A stretch of DNA of 41,049 bases from a virus. The stretch is taken from the IMG/VR virus record IMGVR_UViG_3300021479_000042, positions 1 to 41,049 of that record; one strand, written 5' to 3'. The notes under the pieces were generated by a model that saw only the letters and a program-made list of their open reading frames with translations, did no database searches and had not been told where the DNA came from. Positions within the stretch are counted from its first letter, which is position 1. The number at the start of each line of letters is the position of its first letter. This document shows, in pieces, positions 1 to 7,038 of the stretch. The translations under genes and the position numbers were made by a program.

Positions 1-117
1 GGACTGCTCGGACTGCTCGGGCTGCTCGCGCTGCTCGCGCTGCTCGGACTGCTCGGACTGCTCGGACTGCTCGGACTGCTCGGGCTGCTCGCGCTGCTCG
101 GACTGCTCGGGCTGCTC
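1..117 (+). repeat. 13 tandem 9-bp units, consensus G[GC][AG]CTGCTC
   Basis: There are thirteen contiguous nonamers of three kinds: GGACTGCTC, GGGCTGCTC and GCGCTGCTC. All variation lies in the second and third bases. In the frame shared with the downstream gene the units encode DCS, GCS or RCS, so the Cys-Ser pair is invariant and only the first residue changes. All six frames are open through the array because the period is a multiple of three. The array runs off the left edge, so its true copy number is unknown. Confidence 0.95.
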
Positions 118-454
118 GAACTTAGATAATGCCACACCCGTTGAAGGAACCAACGAAGCATTCACTGTGCCGATTATCCCTGACATCCACAAAGCTGTCT
201 ACGCTGCGGCTTCGCAGCCCGAAGCTCTGAGAATGAAGACTTGGCACACTTGCGAAAAGAAACACTGTCGAGCCGGCTGGGTTGTAACTCTAGCGGGGCC
301 CGCGGGAAAAGCTCTCGAAGCGCGATTCAGCACGTTGCTGGCTGCGATGAAGATTTATGATGCCAGTGACCCAAATTTTAAAATCAATCCGTGTCGCTTT
401 TTTGATGACAACGAGGCGGCTCTGGCTGACATGAAACGATTGGCAGAGCAGTAG
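2..454 (+). CDS. Cys-Ser tripeptide-repeat protein with conserved C-terminal domain (5' partial)
   Basis: The frame is open from base 2, so the gene enters from the left. It reads thirteen tripeptides of the form [D/G/R]-Cys-Ser and then about 110 residues ending in a TAG at 452-454. The C-terminal part contains WHTCEKKHCRAGW, followed by a Gly/Ala/Leu-rich stretch and 'ALADMKRLAEQ'. From memory this resembles the C-terminal domain that follows pentapeptide repeats in some phage and cyanobacterial proteins, with the CSX repeats taking the place of the pentapeptides. A GTG at 167 could act as an internal start but lacks a clear ribosome site, and the upstream frame is fully open. The function is unknown; a repetitive scaffold plus a small Cys/His domain is what can be seen. 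Confidence 0.6.
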   Translation, partial: DCSDCSGCSRCSRCSDCSDCSDCSDCSGCSRCSDCSGCSNLDNATPVEGTNEAFTVPIIPDIHKAVYAAASQPEALRMKTWHTCEKKHCRAGWVVTLAGPAGKALEARFSTLLAAMKIYDASDPNFKINPCRFFDDNEAALADMKRLAEQ

Positions 455-461
455 TCGCAAG

Positions 462-483
462 ACTCCGCAGTTATTCGCGGAGT
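462..483 (+). terminator. Hairpin after the repeat protein; possible terminator or attenuator
   Basis: ACTCCGC at 462-468 pairs perfectly with GCGGAGT at 477-483 around an 8-nt loop, starting 8 bases after the stop codon. The right side has no T-run, so Rho-independent termination is uncertain. It could instead be a processing or attenuation stem. The rest of the gap to 604 shows only a possible promoter. Confidence 0.35.
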
Positions 484-544
484 GAGAGGGTAGTAGGAGT
501 GCTAGGCTGTCTTGTTTCTCCGAGCGCGATTTGTCTCCCGCTTG

Positions 545-573
545 TTGACATGCCAAGCCCTTGAGCCTCTACT
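545..573 (+). promoter_or_regulatory. Possible sigma-70 promoter for the 605 gene
   Basis: A perfect TTGACA at 545-550 is followed after 17 bases by TCTACT at 568-573, which matches the -10 consensus at four of six positions. It lies 31 bases before the ATG at 605. The spacing and -35 box are good but the -10 box is weak. Confidence 0.35.
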
Positions 574-604
574 CTCTCACTGCGCGAATAAAGAGGAGGT
601 TTCA

Positions 605-910
605 ATGACAACGGTTAACTCGATACGGCTGCAAGACGCCTACTTATGCCTTAACTGTGACCTGTTAAATGACAGTTCCCAGTTCTGCGCCCTCTGTGGA
701 AAGACAAGTTCTCTCTATCCTCTTTCCCGCTTTATCAATCGCACGTCTGACAATCGAATACTCTTGACACGATCTATGGCGCATACACGCGATAATCCAC
801 AAGTGCCCTGTGCAGCCTGTAATTCTTCGTCTGATCGAGATGTCATCGATCTAGACTGGCTCTCTCGGACGATTAAGGCCCGCGAGGCTGAGAAGCGAGG
901 CGAACAGTGA
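605..910 (+). CDS. Small zinc-ribbon-like protein
   Basis: A protein of 101 residues. Near residues 16-33 it carries C-x2-C and, after twelve residues, a second C-x2-C (CLNC ... CALC). A third CAAC pair lies near residue 78. This is the layout of a treble-clef or zinc-ribbon fold. The start at 605 is chosen because AGGAGG lies 7 bases upstream; the open frame extends further left but without a ribosome site. Phage zinc ribbons of this size are often transcription or host-takeover factors, but nothing here fixes the role. It ends in TGA, overlapping the GTG of the next small gene. Confidence 0.6.
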   Translation: MTTVNSIRLQDAYLCLNCDLLNDSSQFCALCGKTSSLYPLSRFINRTSDNRILLTRSMAHTRDNPQVPCAACNSSSDRDVIDLDWLSRTIKAREAEKRGEQ

Positions 911-1008
911 AGGATACAACTTGGCTAGGCGTGGCAATGCTTTTGGTCTCGGCGTTCATGGTTATAGTCGCTGTGGCTTATGTCATCTCTTTGTGGATTC
1001 TTAATTAA
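907..1008 (+). CDS. Single-span membrane microprotein
   Basis: A 33-residue frame that starts with GTG and overlaps the stop of the previous gene (GTGA). After six polar residues it is almost entirely hydrophobic (GVAMLLVSAFMVIVAVAYVI), so it should form one transmembrane helix with a very short tail. No strong ribosome site is visible, so expression would rely on translational coupling. The function is unknown. The tight overlap and clean helix make it more likely real than chance, but it is very short. Confidence 0.45.
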   Translation: MKDTTWLGVAMLLVSAFMVIVAVAYVISLWILN

Positions 1009-1049
1009 GCGGTTGACTAGGAGTTGACTAGTCTGCTACTCTGAGAGAC

Positions 1050-1205
1050 ATGATTTCTCCGCGATATAAGCTGATCCTACGACTCAGAGAGAAGGGACAC
1101 ACCTTCGCTGCCATTGGGGAAAAGCTCAGTATCTCCAGACAGCGTGCATGGGAACTGTGGAAGAGAGCATTCGATAGGACACAGAAGAAAAAGGTAGCAG
1201 TCTAA
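1050..1205 (+). CDS. Short helix-turn-helix protein
   Basis: A protein of 51 residues. Residues 15-40 read GHTFAAIGEKLSISRQRAWELW, the pattern of a helix-turn-helix resembling sigma-70 region 4 or other small phage DNA-binding proteins; the remainder is strongly basic (KKK near the C-terminus). It probably binds DNA, perhaps regulating the facing operon. It converges on the helicase ATPase gene on the other strand, with the stop codons overlapping by four bases. Direct TTGACT repeats at 1013 and 1025 lie just upstream and may be promoter or operator elements. Confidence 0.6.
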   Translation: MISPRYKLILRLREKGHTFAAIGEKLSISRQRAWELWKRAFDRTQKKKVAV

Positions 1206-2632
1206 GGCATCGACCAATTCCAGGCTCCTGACCTGTCCTTAGATACCTTTAACCCCATCTCAGTTTTCACCCGATTCAGTTGCCCGCGACTGATGCCCGC
1301 TCTCTTAGCCTCGGCATAGATGTCATCTACGGACACGGAAGAATCCACAAGGGCCTGTCTAAGAAAGTCTTCCGCTTCTAGTTCTGCCTTCCCGCTGCTT
1401 ATTGCGCTACCTCTGGACGGGTCATAGTCGATAGCGCCTTTCCATCGAATTACGGAAGACACAATTTTCTCCTCACCTTTCCAATCCTTCTCGTCTTTTC
1501 TCGACCTCGTAACTTGTCTCGTCTCGTAGGCCAAGGGCTGCGGCTTTTTGGCTAAATTCGACTTGAGAGAATATAGGACTTTAAGATTCGGCTTTGATGT
1601 ATTACCTACGGCTAGCACAGACCGCGCTGCGCCAATGAAGCCGATAGAACCACCGACTCTGTACAGTACAGATGCGTCTTCTTTCTTTGTAAGGTGAGCG
1701 ATAATGAGCACAGCAGCGCCAGTCTCTTCCGCCATGTTCTCGACTGGTGCTAGTACACTGCGAATGTCTTGGTCTTTATACGTGTCCGTGCCCCGCTCTA
1801 GGAAAGCGTTGAGGGGGTCTATAATCAGAAGACGGGCACCCCGCGAGATTACAAGTTTACGAAGACGGTTTAGGTCTCTAGGCAAGCTGAGGTAACATAG
1901 CTGGTCCTCTATTTTTACCTCTCGTATGATTCCTACTCTGCTGATCTTCGCTTCCGCTACAATAAGACGTGGAGTTATAGTATCTTCTGGGGCATCTTCT
2001 GCGGAGGCAATAAGACAGGTTCCACTGACACTTCGTCCACCAGAGGGCAATGGCTTACCGCAGGAAATCCTCGAGGCCAGATCAACCCCTATTGTGGACT
2101 TTCCCATACCGGGGTCCCCAGCAAGAATAGTGATCTTTCCAGCGGGTATGTAGCCAGTCCAGAGCCACTGAGTCTTCTCCACCTCCACGCCAGAGGCCAT
2201 TGCCACATTGATGCCATCCTCCAGCTTATAGTTCCGCTTCTTCCCGAAATCAATGTGGACGGTTTCTTGTGGTTTGGTATCGGTGTATTCTTCAATGGTT
2301 TTATTGAGGAAGGAGAGAGAGGCTCTTATGGTGCGTTGCAGGTAATCGTCAAAGTGGCTATTCTTCCGGGAGATCGCGTCTTTTCCCCGGGCAGACGCGG
2401 CAAAAGTGGCATAGCAGTCTGAGGGCGACAAGCCACACCTTAAAAGATGAGTTACAACTGAGGAATCTTGTCTACTGGCGTCGTTATGAACTCCGCCCCC
2501 TGCTTGAGCTAATCGATCCTTCAGCATGTCAGGGATATCTTCAATGATCCTACCCGAACGAATCTCACCATTTACAGAGGGAGATGACGTATAGGGAAAG
2601 GCTTTTTTGAGTTCATCGACACTATAAGACAT
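1202..2632 (-). CDS. RepA-like (AAA_25) hexameric helicase ATPase
   Basis: A protein of 476 residues. The first ~115 residues are a helical region like the C-terminal part of primases. Residues ~155-380 are a RecA-fold ATPase with Walker A GDPGMGKST (172-180), Walker B LLIIDP (Asp272) and the sensor-like 'LIIAHLTKKE'. A small wing at the end (DDIYAEAKRAGISRGQLNRVK) looks like a winged helix. The family (RepA/KaiC-like, AAA_25) supplies replicative helicase activity to many phages and plasmids. Its start overlaps the end of the primase-like gene by 11 bases, so the two form one operon and probably one primosome. No DnaB or other replicative helicase is seen in the window. Confidence 0.85.
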   Translation of the reverse strand: MSYSVDELKKAFPYTSSPSVNGEIRSGRIIEDIPDMLKDRLAQAGGGVHNDASRQDSSVVTHLLRCGLSPSDCYATFAASARGKDAISRKNSHFDDYLQRTIRASLSFLNKTIEEYTDTKPQETVHIDFGKKRNYKLEDGINVAMASGVEVEKTQWLWTGYIPAGKITILAGDPGMGKSTIGVDLASRISCGKPLPSGGRSVSGTCLIASAEDAPEDTITPRLIVAEAKISRVGIIREVKIEDQLCYLSLPRDLNRLRKLVISRGARLLIIDPLNAFLERGTDTYKDQDIRSVLAPVENMAEETGAAVLIIAHLTKKEDASVLYRVGGSIGFIGAARSVLAVGNTSKPNLKVLYSLKSNLAKKPQPLAYETRQVTRSRKDEKDWKGEEKIVSSVIRWKGAIDYDPSRGSAISSGKAELEAEDFLRQALVDSSVSVDDIYAEAKRAGISRGQLNRVKTEMGLKVSKDRSGAWNWSMP

Positions 2633-3161
2633 AAGCCTCGACTTTTCTAGGAGGCGTGAATTTGTGATTCATGGTGCCGGGAACTCGTAGAACTCGCGCT
2701 ATGTCGGCAGTATTGCCATCCGCTTTTAATTTCTTAGCTATGCCTTTATTGATCTCCTCGATGGGTAGCCAGCGTTGACCTTCGCCTCTTACAAGGTAGG
2801 GAGAGTTGAGCAAAAAATAGGCGTGTACACCTCCACCTGAAGAAACCACAATGTCAGGCTTCGGATCAAACTTGCACTCTTCTATCTTCTTGTGATCGAT
2901 GTCAGCCCACGTACAAAGGATCCTGTAACAATCCCGTTTCGTCCCTGAGCCAGAACCAAATCTCGTAGCCAAAGCGAAGTACACGTCATACTGTGCTGCG
3001 TAATATCTGGCTTTGATGAGGAATTGTTCTATCGAGGTACAGAACTCTCGCCTGATCCCTTGTGTCTCTCTATTGCGGAGTCTAAGCTCAAGAGTTTCGT
3101 TACGGAGCAAGGGTTTAGGCCATACTCGATTAAGGAATTGTTCAGCGGATAGAGATGTCAT
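2622..3161 (-). CDS. Primase-polymerase-like (RepB/AEP-type) replication protein
   Basis: A protein of 179 residues with features of archaeo-eukaryotic primases of phages and plasmids: an acidic 'WADID' motif, a glycine-rich 'SSGGGVHAYF' strand-turn, and 'RVLRVPGTMNHK' near the end. These correspond to the metal-binding Asp pair and the His/Gly nucleotide-binding loop of the RepB-like primase domain. The frame is open further upstream, but ATG 3161 is preferred because a sigma-70-like promoter (TATACT at 3192-3187) lies just before it and the upstream part reads as untranslated AT-rich DNA. The gene is coupled to the RepA-like ATPase; together they resemble a primase-helicase split in two. 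Confidence 0.7.
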   Translation of the reverse strand: MTSLSAEQFLNRVWPKPLLRNETLELRLRNRETQGIRREFCTSIEQFLIKARYYAAQYDVYFALATRFGSGSGTKRDCYRILCTWADIDHKKIEECKFDPKPDIVVSSGGGVHAYFLLNSPYLVRGEGQRWLPIEEINKGIAKKLKADGNTADIARVLRVPGTMNHKFTPPRKVEAYVL

Positions 3162-3186
3162 ATAGAAAAGTGACGCGAGCGAGCAC

Positions 3187-3214
3187 AGTATACTTTTATG
3201 TAAAGGTATGCAAG
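3187..3214 (-). promoter_or_regulatory. Promoter for the primase/helicase operon
   Basis: On the minus strand TATACT (3192-3187) is preceded at 16 bases by CTTGCA (3214-3209), or at 17 by ACTTGC. It lies about 26 bases upstream of the ATG at 3161, leaving a short leader. The surroundings are AT-rich compared with the neighbouring genes. The -10 box is strong and the -35 box moderate. Confidence 0.5.
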
Positions 3215-3301
3215 TAATATCTTTTTGGGTGCGTATAAAGAAGATAAATAGCTCACGGTAAATCTTGACGGAATAAATATGCGAGGCGTAGAAGATTTTT
3301 C

Positions 3302-3330
3302 TTGACACCGCAATGTAAAGGGTCTAGTGT
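3302..3330 (+). promoter_or_regulatory. Promoter for the long early operon
   Basis: TTGACA at 3302-3307, a 17-base spacer, then TAGTGT at 3325-3330 (four of six matches). It faces right, 31 bases before the ATG at 3361, and is divergent from the promoter at 3187-3214. The interval 3162-3360 therefore looks like the divergent control region of the early genes. No operator repeats were recognised in it. Confidence 0.45.
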
Positions 3331-3360
3331 TCATTCTTCGCAACGCAAGTAACACAGCCC

Positions 3361-3516
3361 ATGCAATCGAAGGTAGCAGATGAGATGGAAGAGACTCGGC
3401 AGCAGGTCAATGTACGGGAAAAAGTGCAGTCCCGTAGCATGAAGAAACGCCTCGCTGAGATTCTGATTCGCTTCGCACCTGCGAAAGTAGCGGGCTGGCA
3501 AATTGAGGAAGGATAA
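3361..3516 (+). CDS. Small charged protein, first gene of the early operon
   Basis: A protein of 51 residues, rich in Glu, Gln, Arg and Lys and predicted to be mostly helical (MEETRQQVNVREKVQSR). It ends in a more hydrophobic segment. No family was recognised. It follows the rightward promoter directly and its stop lies two bases before the ATG of the next gene, so the two are co-transcribed. The ribosome site is weak. The coding call rests on position and length, and the function is unknown. Confidence 0.45.
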   Translation: MQSKVADEMEETRQQVNVREKVQSRSMKKRLAEILIRFAPAKVAGWQIEEG

Positions 3517-3517
3517 A

Positions 3518-4078
3518 ATGTCAACGATCACTATCACTGAAGCCTTGCAGGAGATCAAAACTATCGGCTTGCGTCTCAATAAGAAGCGCGGCTCAATCGG
3601 CAGCTATCTTGCTCGGGAGGCACGAGTGAGAGACCCGTTAGAGAAGGATGGCGGATCAGAGAAATTCATTACAGAGGAGCTTCAGGCTATCAACGATCTG
3701 GAGAAGCGCATCGTTGCCATTCGTACGGCAATTCAGCGTAGCAACCTCGGGGCGTCTCTAACCATCGGCGCAATGAGTTTCACCGTCGCTGAGTGGCTTA
3801 CATGGCGTAGGGAAATCGCCGGCAATCAGAAACAATTCCTTCATACAGTTGTTAACGCCATCGCTGGTTTTCGTAACGAAGTACAGAAGAAGGGCGGTCG
3901 AGTTGTCGGCTCAGCAGTTGCCATCAATGAGGCTATCGGTGTCAACGATCCGCCGCAGATCGTGGTGAATATTGACGAGCGCAAGGTGGTCAAGGCTCAG
4001 GAAGAGATGGAAGAAGTCACAGGCGTACTGGACGGCAAGCTCTCGCTGTTCAACGCCACAACTTTAATTGAGGTGTAG
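3518..4078 (+). CDS. Phage protein of unknown function, helical
   Basis: A protein of 186 residues. ATG 3518 is preferred over the TTG at 3503 because GAGGAAGG sits at the right distance. The first ~75 residues are strongly helical and charged (coiled-coil-like, with LEKRIVAIRTAIQ). A middle 'AMSFTVAEWLTWRREIAG' segment follows, and the C-terminal third contains a possible beta strand 'IVVNIDERKVV'. No catalytic motif is visible. From memory similar proteins occur in phage early regions without an assigned role. It is followed by 200 bases without a clear long gene that contain the tRNA-like sequence. Confidence 0.6.
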   Translation: MSTITITEALQEIKTIGLRLNKKRGSIGSYLAREARVRDPLEKDGGSEKFITEELQAINDLEKRIVAIRTAIQRSNLGASLTIGAMSFTVAEWLTWRREIAGNQKQFLHTVVNAIAGFRNEVQKKGGRVVGSAVAINEAIGVNDPPQIVVNIDERKVVKAQEEMEEVTGVLDGKLSLFNATTLIEV

Positions 4079-4106
4079 AAAGAATTCTTGCCTTCGGCAG
4101 CGAAGT

Positions 4107-4201
4107 GGGAAAGCAATGAGGACTAGTCTAACAAGACTGCTAATCTTGGAAAGTAATGAGGCTACCCGCCCCATTCTGTGGTTCAAATCCACGCATCCCC
4201 T
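4107..4201 (+). tRNA. tRNA-Ser(GCU)-like sequence, possibly degenerate
   Basis: A perfect five-pair anticodon stem (4132-4136 with 4144-4148) holds the loop CTGCTAA, giving anticodon GCU (4139-4141). A T-arm with the textbook loop TTCAAAT (4182-4188) is closed by GTGG/CCAC. Between them is a long variable arm in which AATG...GGC pairs with GCC...CATT (4155-4175), as expected for a class II serine tRNA. The D-arm does not fold normally and the acceptor pairs only about five of seven positions (4107-4113 with 4194-4200). No CCA is encoded. It is either a divergent phage tRNA or a decayed copy. 'GGAAAGYAATGAGG' occurs twice, at 4108 and 4148. Confidence 0.5.
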
Positions 4202-4281
4202 CACACGGGAAACGGCTAAGAAGCTGACAGTTGAAACCTCAAAGCTCTTTTATTCAAGGCTGAAGACTGAAATATAACAAG

Positions 4282-4392
4282 GTGCTTAAAATCCTTTATC
4301 AATCCGGCGGCAGTAGAGATATTGCCGACTATCTTCCTCAGAGGATAGCTCCCAGGGTGAAGGCAGCAGCTTGGAGGCAGGAATGCTTTTAG
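4282..4392 (+). CDS. Possible 36-residue DNA-binding microprotein
   Basis: A short GTG-started frame. The core 'LYQSGGSRDIADYLPQRIAPRVKAAA' is broken here as LYQSGGSRDIADYLPQR plus IAPRVKAAAW; it has the shape of the small SANT/Myb-like helix-turn-helix often seen in phages and endonucleases ('...YPxGGxxxxxxxLPxRxxxxIxxxA...'). The ribosome site is poor and the frame overlaps the next gene by ten bases. It may be a remnant of a longer protein. The resemblance is by eye only. Confidence 0.3.
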   Translation: MLKILYQSGGSRDIADYLPQRIAPRVKAAAWRQECF

Positions 4393-4559
4393 AATCGACA
4401 GACCCACAGTATCTCGCTCCTTGCCCAGACAGCGCGGAAGAAGTCATGTGCAATGAAGAGAGTGGGGATGGGTGGTTCTGTACGAGATGGAAAAATCACA
4501 GAGGAGATCACGCAGCACACACGCCCGATGGAAAGCAAACAGCGAGGTGGGAGAAATGA
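4383..4559 (+). CDS. Small Cys/His protein (C-x4-H-x2-D-H type)
   Basis: A protein of 58 residues. It contains two early cysteines and then 'FCTRWKNHRGDHAAH', ending in '...QTARWEK'. The motif C-x-[RK]-x2-x-H-x-G-x-H is common in tiny phage proteins and looks like a zinc knuckle. A related motif appears in the protein encoded at 8459. ATG 4383 is chosen because GGAGG lies upstream; an upstream TTG in the same frame is less likely. Its stop overlaps the start of the helicase gene (ATGA). The function is unknown. Confidence 0.55.
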   Translation: MLLESTDPQYLAPCPDSAEEVMCNEESGDGWFCTRWKNHRGDHAAHTPDGKQTARWEK

Positions 4560-5914
4560 AATATCCCACATTGCGTGTGCCGAAGCCCCATCAAACTGAG
4601 GCGGCACGCTTCATCTATAAGGTTGAACGGGCGCTTCTAGCTCACGAGATGGGTACGTGAAAGACACAATGCGTTCTTCACTTCATCGGCTGTATGCTGT
4701 GGGCCAAGAAAATCAATCGGGCACTCATCATCTGTAAGTTGCGCGGTCTCGCAGTGTGGGAAGACGAGATAAGACAGTGTATGCCAGATCCAATCACATA
4801 TAGCGTATTCAGACCCGGCCCAATCTCTACGACTTGGGCAAAGTCCGATCTGGTAATCACAAATTACGACTATGCCAGAACTCACTTCGAGGACTTGAAG
4901 AAACTTCAAGCGGATGTAGTTGTCTTCGATGAATCTCACAGAATCAAGAATCCCAATGCAAGACAGTCTCGATTGGCCCATAAGTTGGGGAAGCTCTGCC
5001 GTTACGCCGTAGCCATGACCGGAACCCCAATCGGTAACCGCCCGCATGACATTTGGAGTCAGTTCCGCTTCTTAAAGCCAGACCTCTTAGAGGAGAAGTT
5101 TGCGGACTTCAAGGACCGCTACACTATTTTCAAAGGCTTCGGGGGCCACGAGATTCACAGGTACCGTGACCTTGACAGGCTTGGCAAAATATTGGCTCCG
5201 TATACTAGCGTGCAGAAAAAGACCATTGCCGTAGGAAAGGTCTTTATCGAGGTTCCCATCGATATGCCATTGGAGGCGAAGAAACGCTATAGGGAGATGG
5301 ATACGGACTTGATTACTTACGTCAATTCCGAGACGGCGATCAGTGCGCCGATTGTGTTAGCGAAGTTGGCTAAACTCAGTCAAATTTCGGGAGGCTTCCT
5401 CAAAGATACAGAAACCGAGCAGATATACCCGCTGCATACGGCAAAGTTTGAAGCCTTAAAAGAACTAACGGACTCTCTGCTTGAGCAGGGCGAAAAGAGA
5501 GTGGTTGTGTATGCCCGATTTATCTATGAGCTTGAGCAGATCAAGGCTTTGCTCGCTCCTGACTGGGTAACATTCTCGATTCGTGGGGGAGTAACAGTAA
5601 CAGAACAGAAATTGGCTGAGTCTTTGTTCAAAGAGTCAGGGGGGGCGATGATTTGTCAGATTGCCTCCGGTTCGGAGAGTATCAATTTACAGTCCTGCCA
5701 TTATACAATCTACTACTCGATGGACTATAGCATGATAAACTTTCAGCAATCACAAGATAGGACACACCGAGAGGGACAGAAGAGTGGGCAGTGTTTCTAT
5801 TACGTTCTACTCTGCAGGGGGACAAGAGATCGTCAGATTTATAATATTCTCCGTAACAAGAGAGAAATGGCACAGAGTATGATCGAGATGATTCGGAAAG
5901 AGAGAACAGCGTGA
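4556..5914 (+). CDS. SNF2-family helicase interrupted by in-frame TGA in Walker A
   Basis: Read from ATG 4556 with one TGA at codon 35 (4658-4660), this is a 452-codon SNF2-type helicase. The expected Walker A 'EMGTGKT' reads E-M-G-T-stop-K-T, so TGA stands where GGA (Gly) belongs. The rest is intact: motif II FDESH (Asp125), motif III MTGTP (near 154), 'RVVVYARF' for motif IV, and motif VI 'QSQDRTHREGQ'. The start overlaps the previous stop (ATGA). Without readthrough, only the part from ATG 4694 could be made, and that lacks the ATP-binding loop. The cause may be a point mutation, a base-call error or recoding. Such helicases are common in phage replication regions, where they probably remodel forks or recombination intermediates. 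Confidence 0.8.
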
Positions 5915-6291
5915 ACTTCAAGTGGCCCAAGAGTATACCCGAAGATCAGATCGATAAGCCTTTCATTCAGGGGATGATGGATCGAATGGGCTTCGGCTAT
6001 CATAATTATGGGCACATGCGCCGAAAATACGATAGGCCCGACAATCTCAAGAATGTGAAAATTCGCATCGATAGATACAGAAAGACGGGCAATACTGAGT
6101 GGCTTATCGATGCGGCTAACTTCCTGATGATGGAGTTCGCTGTGCCTTCGCACCACAAAGCGCACTTTCGAGCTACAGAGTCCAGTGAGTCACCTGGAAG
6201 CGCTGTCGCGGGAAGAATCATTCGCAATAAATCGGAGTTGAAACCGGCAACTGGGATTCACGCGCCGAGAAGAAAATATGAGGGGGATTAG
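5911..6291 (+). CDS. Conserved phage protein of unknown function
   Basis: A protein of 126 residues with a GTG start that overlaps the helicase stop by four bases. Recognisable stretches are 'FIQGMMDRMGFGYHNYGH', 'RIDRYRKTGNTEWLIDAAN' followed by a hydrophobic 'FLMMEF', and 'HFRATESSESPG'. From memory this pattern recurs in phage proteins near nucleotide-metabolism genes, usually unannotated. The middle helix 'TEWLIDAANFLMMEF' with its acidic residues recalls the all-alpha MazG/NTP-pyrophosphohydrolase style, but the metal-binding Glu set is not complete. Its stop is directly followed by thyX. Confidence 0.6.
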   Translation: MNFKWPKSIPEDQIDKPFIQGMMDRMGFGYHNYGHMRRKYDRPDNLKNVKIRIDRYRKTGNTEWLIDAANFLMMEFAVPSHHKAHFRATESSESPGSAVAGRIIRNKSELKPATGIHAPRRKYEGD

Positions 6292-7038
6292 ATGAAAATC
6301 ATACGGCCTTATGCGAATTTAATCTTTCCTAATCCCTCGGCTCTGGAGAGAATCGAGTGGTGTGCCCGTATCTCCCACAGATCAGAAGATGCCCAGACAG
6401 AAGACTCATGGCGGAGATTCATCGGTGAAGTAGTATTAAGACATGGAGATTGGTCTGTAGTAGAGCATATCTCCGTGACCGTTGATGGGGTTGTAGATCG
6501 GGGTATTACACATGAATGGGTACGTCATCGACTCTTTAGCTTTACACAGGAGTCAACGCGATTTGTGAATTACGAAAAGAAAATGGCGCCTAGTTTCATC
6601 TACCCGAAACCAGAAGTAGAGTGCGACCTGTGCCTGGAAGGTAATTCCGTATGTTCCGGCGGAATGATGTCTGATAGATGGTGGCATGATGCACCAAATA
6701 ACCCCAATACTCACGGTGATCGCTGTAAGTATGACCCCCTGTGGCTTTCTGCCATTGACGTAGCAGAGCAGAGATATCGAGCACTTATCACCTCGGGCTG
6801 GCGCCCTCAGGAGGCTCGTAGTGTATTTCCAAATGCACTGGCCTCTCGTCTTATTACCACAGGTAATCTCCGTAACTGGCGTCATTTCTTTATCATGCGT
6901 ACTACGACAGAAGCTCACCCGCAGATGAGGCAAGTTACTATACCTCTCCTGGCACAGTTTAAGTCTTATTTTCCACTGCTCTTTGATGACATTGAACCTC
7001 TGGCAAAACAGTCTGAATCCATGAAAAGGATACGCTGA
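6292..7038 (+). CDS. thyX: FAD-dependent thymidylate synthase ThyX
   Basis: A protein of 248 residues, the usual ThyX length. It makes dTMP from dUMP with methylene-tetrahydrofolate, FAD and NAD(P)H. The signature RHR-x7-S is present: R78-H79-R80 and S88 in 'RHRLFSFTQESTR'. An early 'VEH' helix and the C-terminal 'NWRHFFIMRTTTEAHPQMRQ' contribute the substrate site. Residues ~100-130 hold a small Cys-containing insert. It directly follows the preceding gene and its TGA overlaps the ATG of the next one. It supplies thymidine nucleotides together with the dUTPase and dCMP deaminase downstream. Confidence 0.93.
   Translation: MKIIRPYANLIFPNPSALERIEWCARISHRSEDAQTEDSWRRFIGEVVLRHGDWSVVEHISVTVDGVVDRGITHEWVRHRLFSFTQESTRFVNYEKKMAPSFIYPKPEVECDLCLEGNSVCSGGMMSDRWWHDAPNNPNTHGDRCKYDPLWLSAIDVAEQRYRALITSGWRPQEARSVFPNALASRLITTGNLRNWRHFFIMRTTTEAHPQMRQVTIPLLAQFKSYFPLLFDDIEPLAKQSESMKRIR

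Noticed and set aside
1-117. CRISPR array
   Set aside because: The units are contiguous with no spacers and code for protein.
1-129. Gly-Leu-Leu repeat frame ending at 129, and Glu-Gln-Pro/Ser frame on the other strand
   Set aside because: The 9-bp period keeps all frames open; only the Cys-Ser frame continues into a long gene with a recognisable domain.
545-573. A strong early promoter at TTGACA 545
   Set aside because: The -10 box is weak; kept only as a low-confidence feature.
4107-4201. Suppressor tRNA that could read the helicase TGA
   Set aside because: The anticodon loop gives GCU (serine); a TGA suppressor would need UCA.
4201-4240. 'GGCTAAG' at 4214-4220, similar to the HDV-like ribozyme core, after the tRNA-like sequence
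   Set aside because: No upstream strand pairs with the following bases to form P2, and P1 could not be built.
4068-4277. A 69-codon open frame across the tRNA-like region
   Set aside because: GTG start inside the previous gene, no ribosome site, composition unlike a protein, and it covers the tRNA-like sequence.
4556-5914. Genetic code in which TGA means glycine (as in SR1/Gracilibacteria phages)
   Set aside because: TGA ends many other genes in the window at positions where the next gene begins (ATGA or GTGA overlaps), so it is a normal stop here; only the helicase has an internal TGA.
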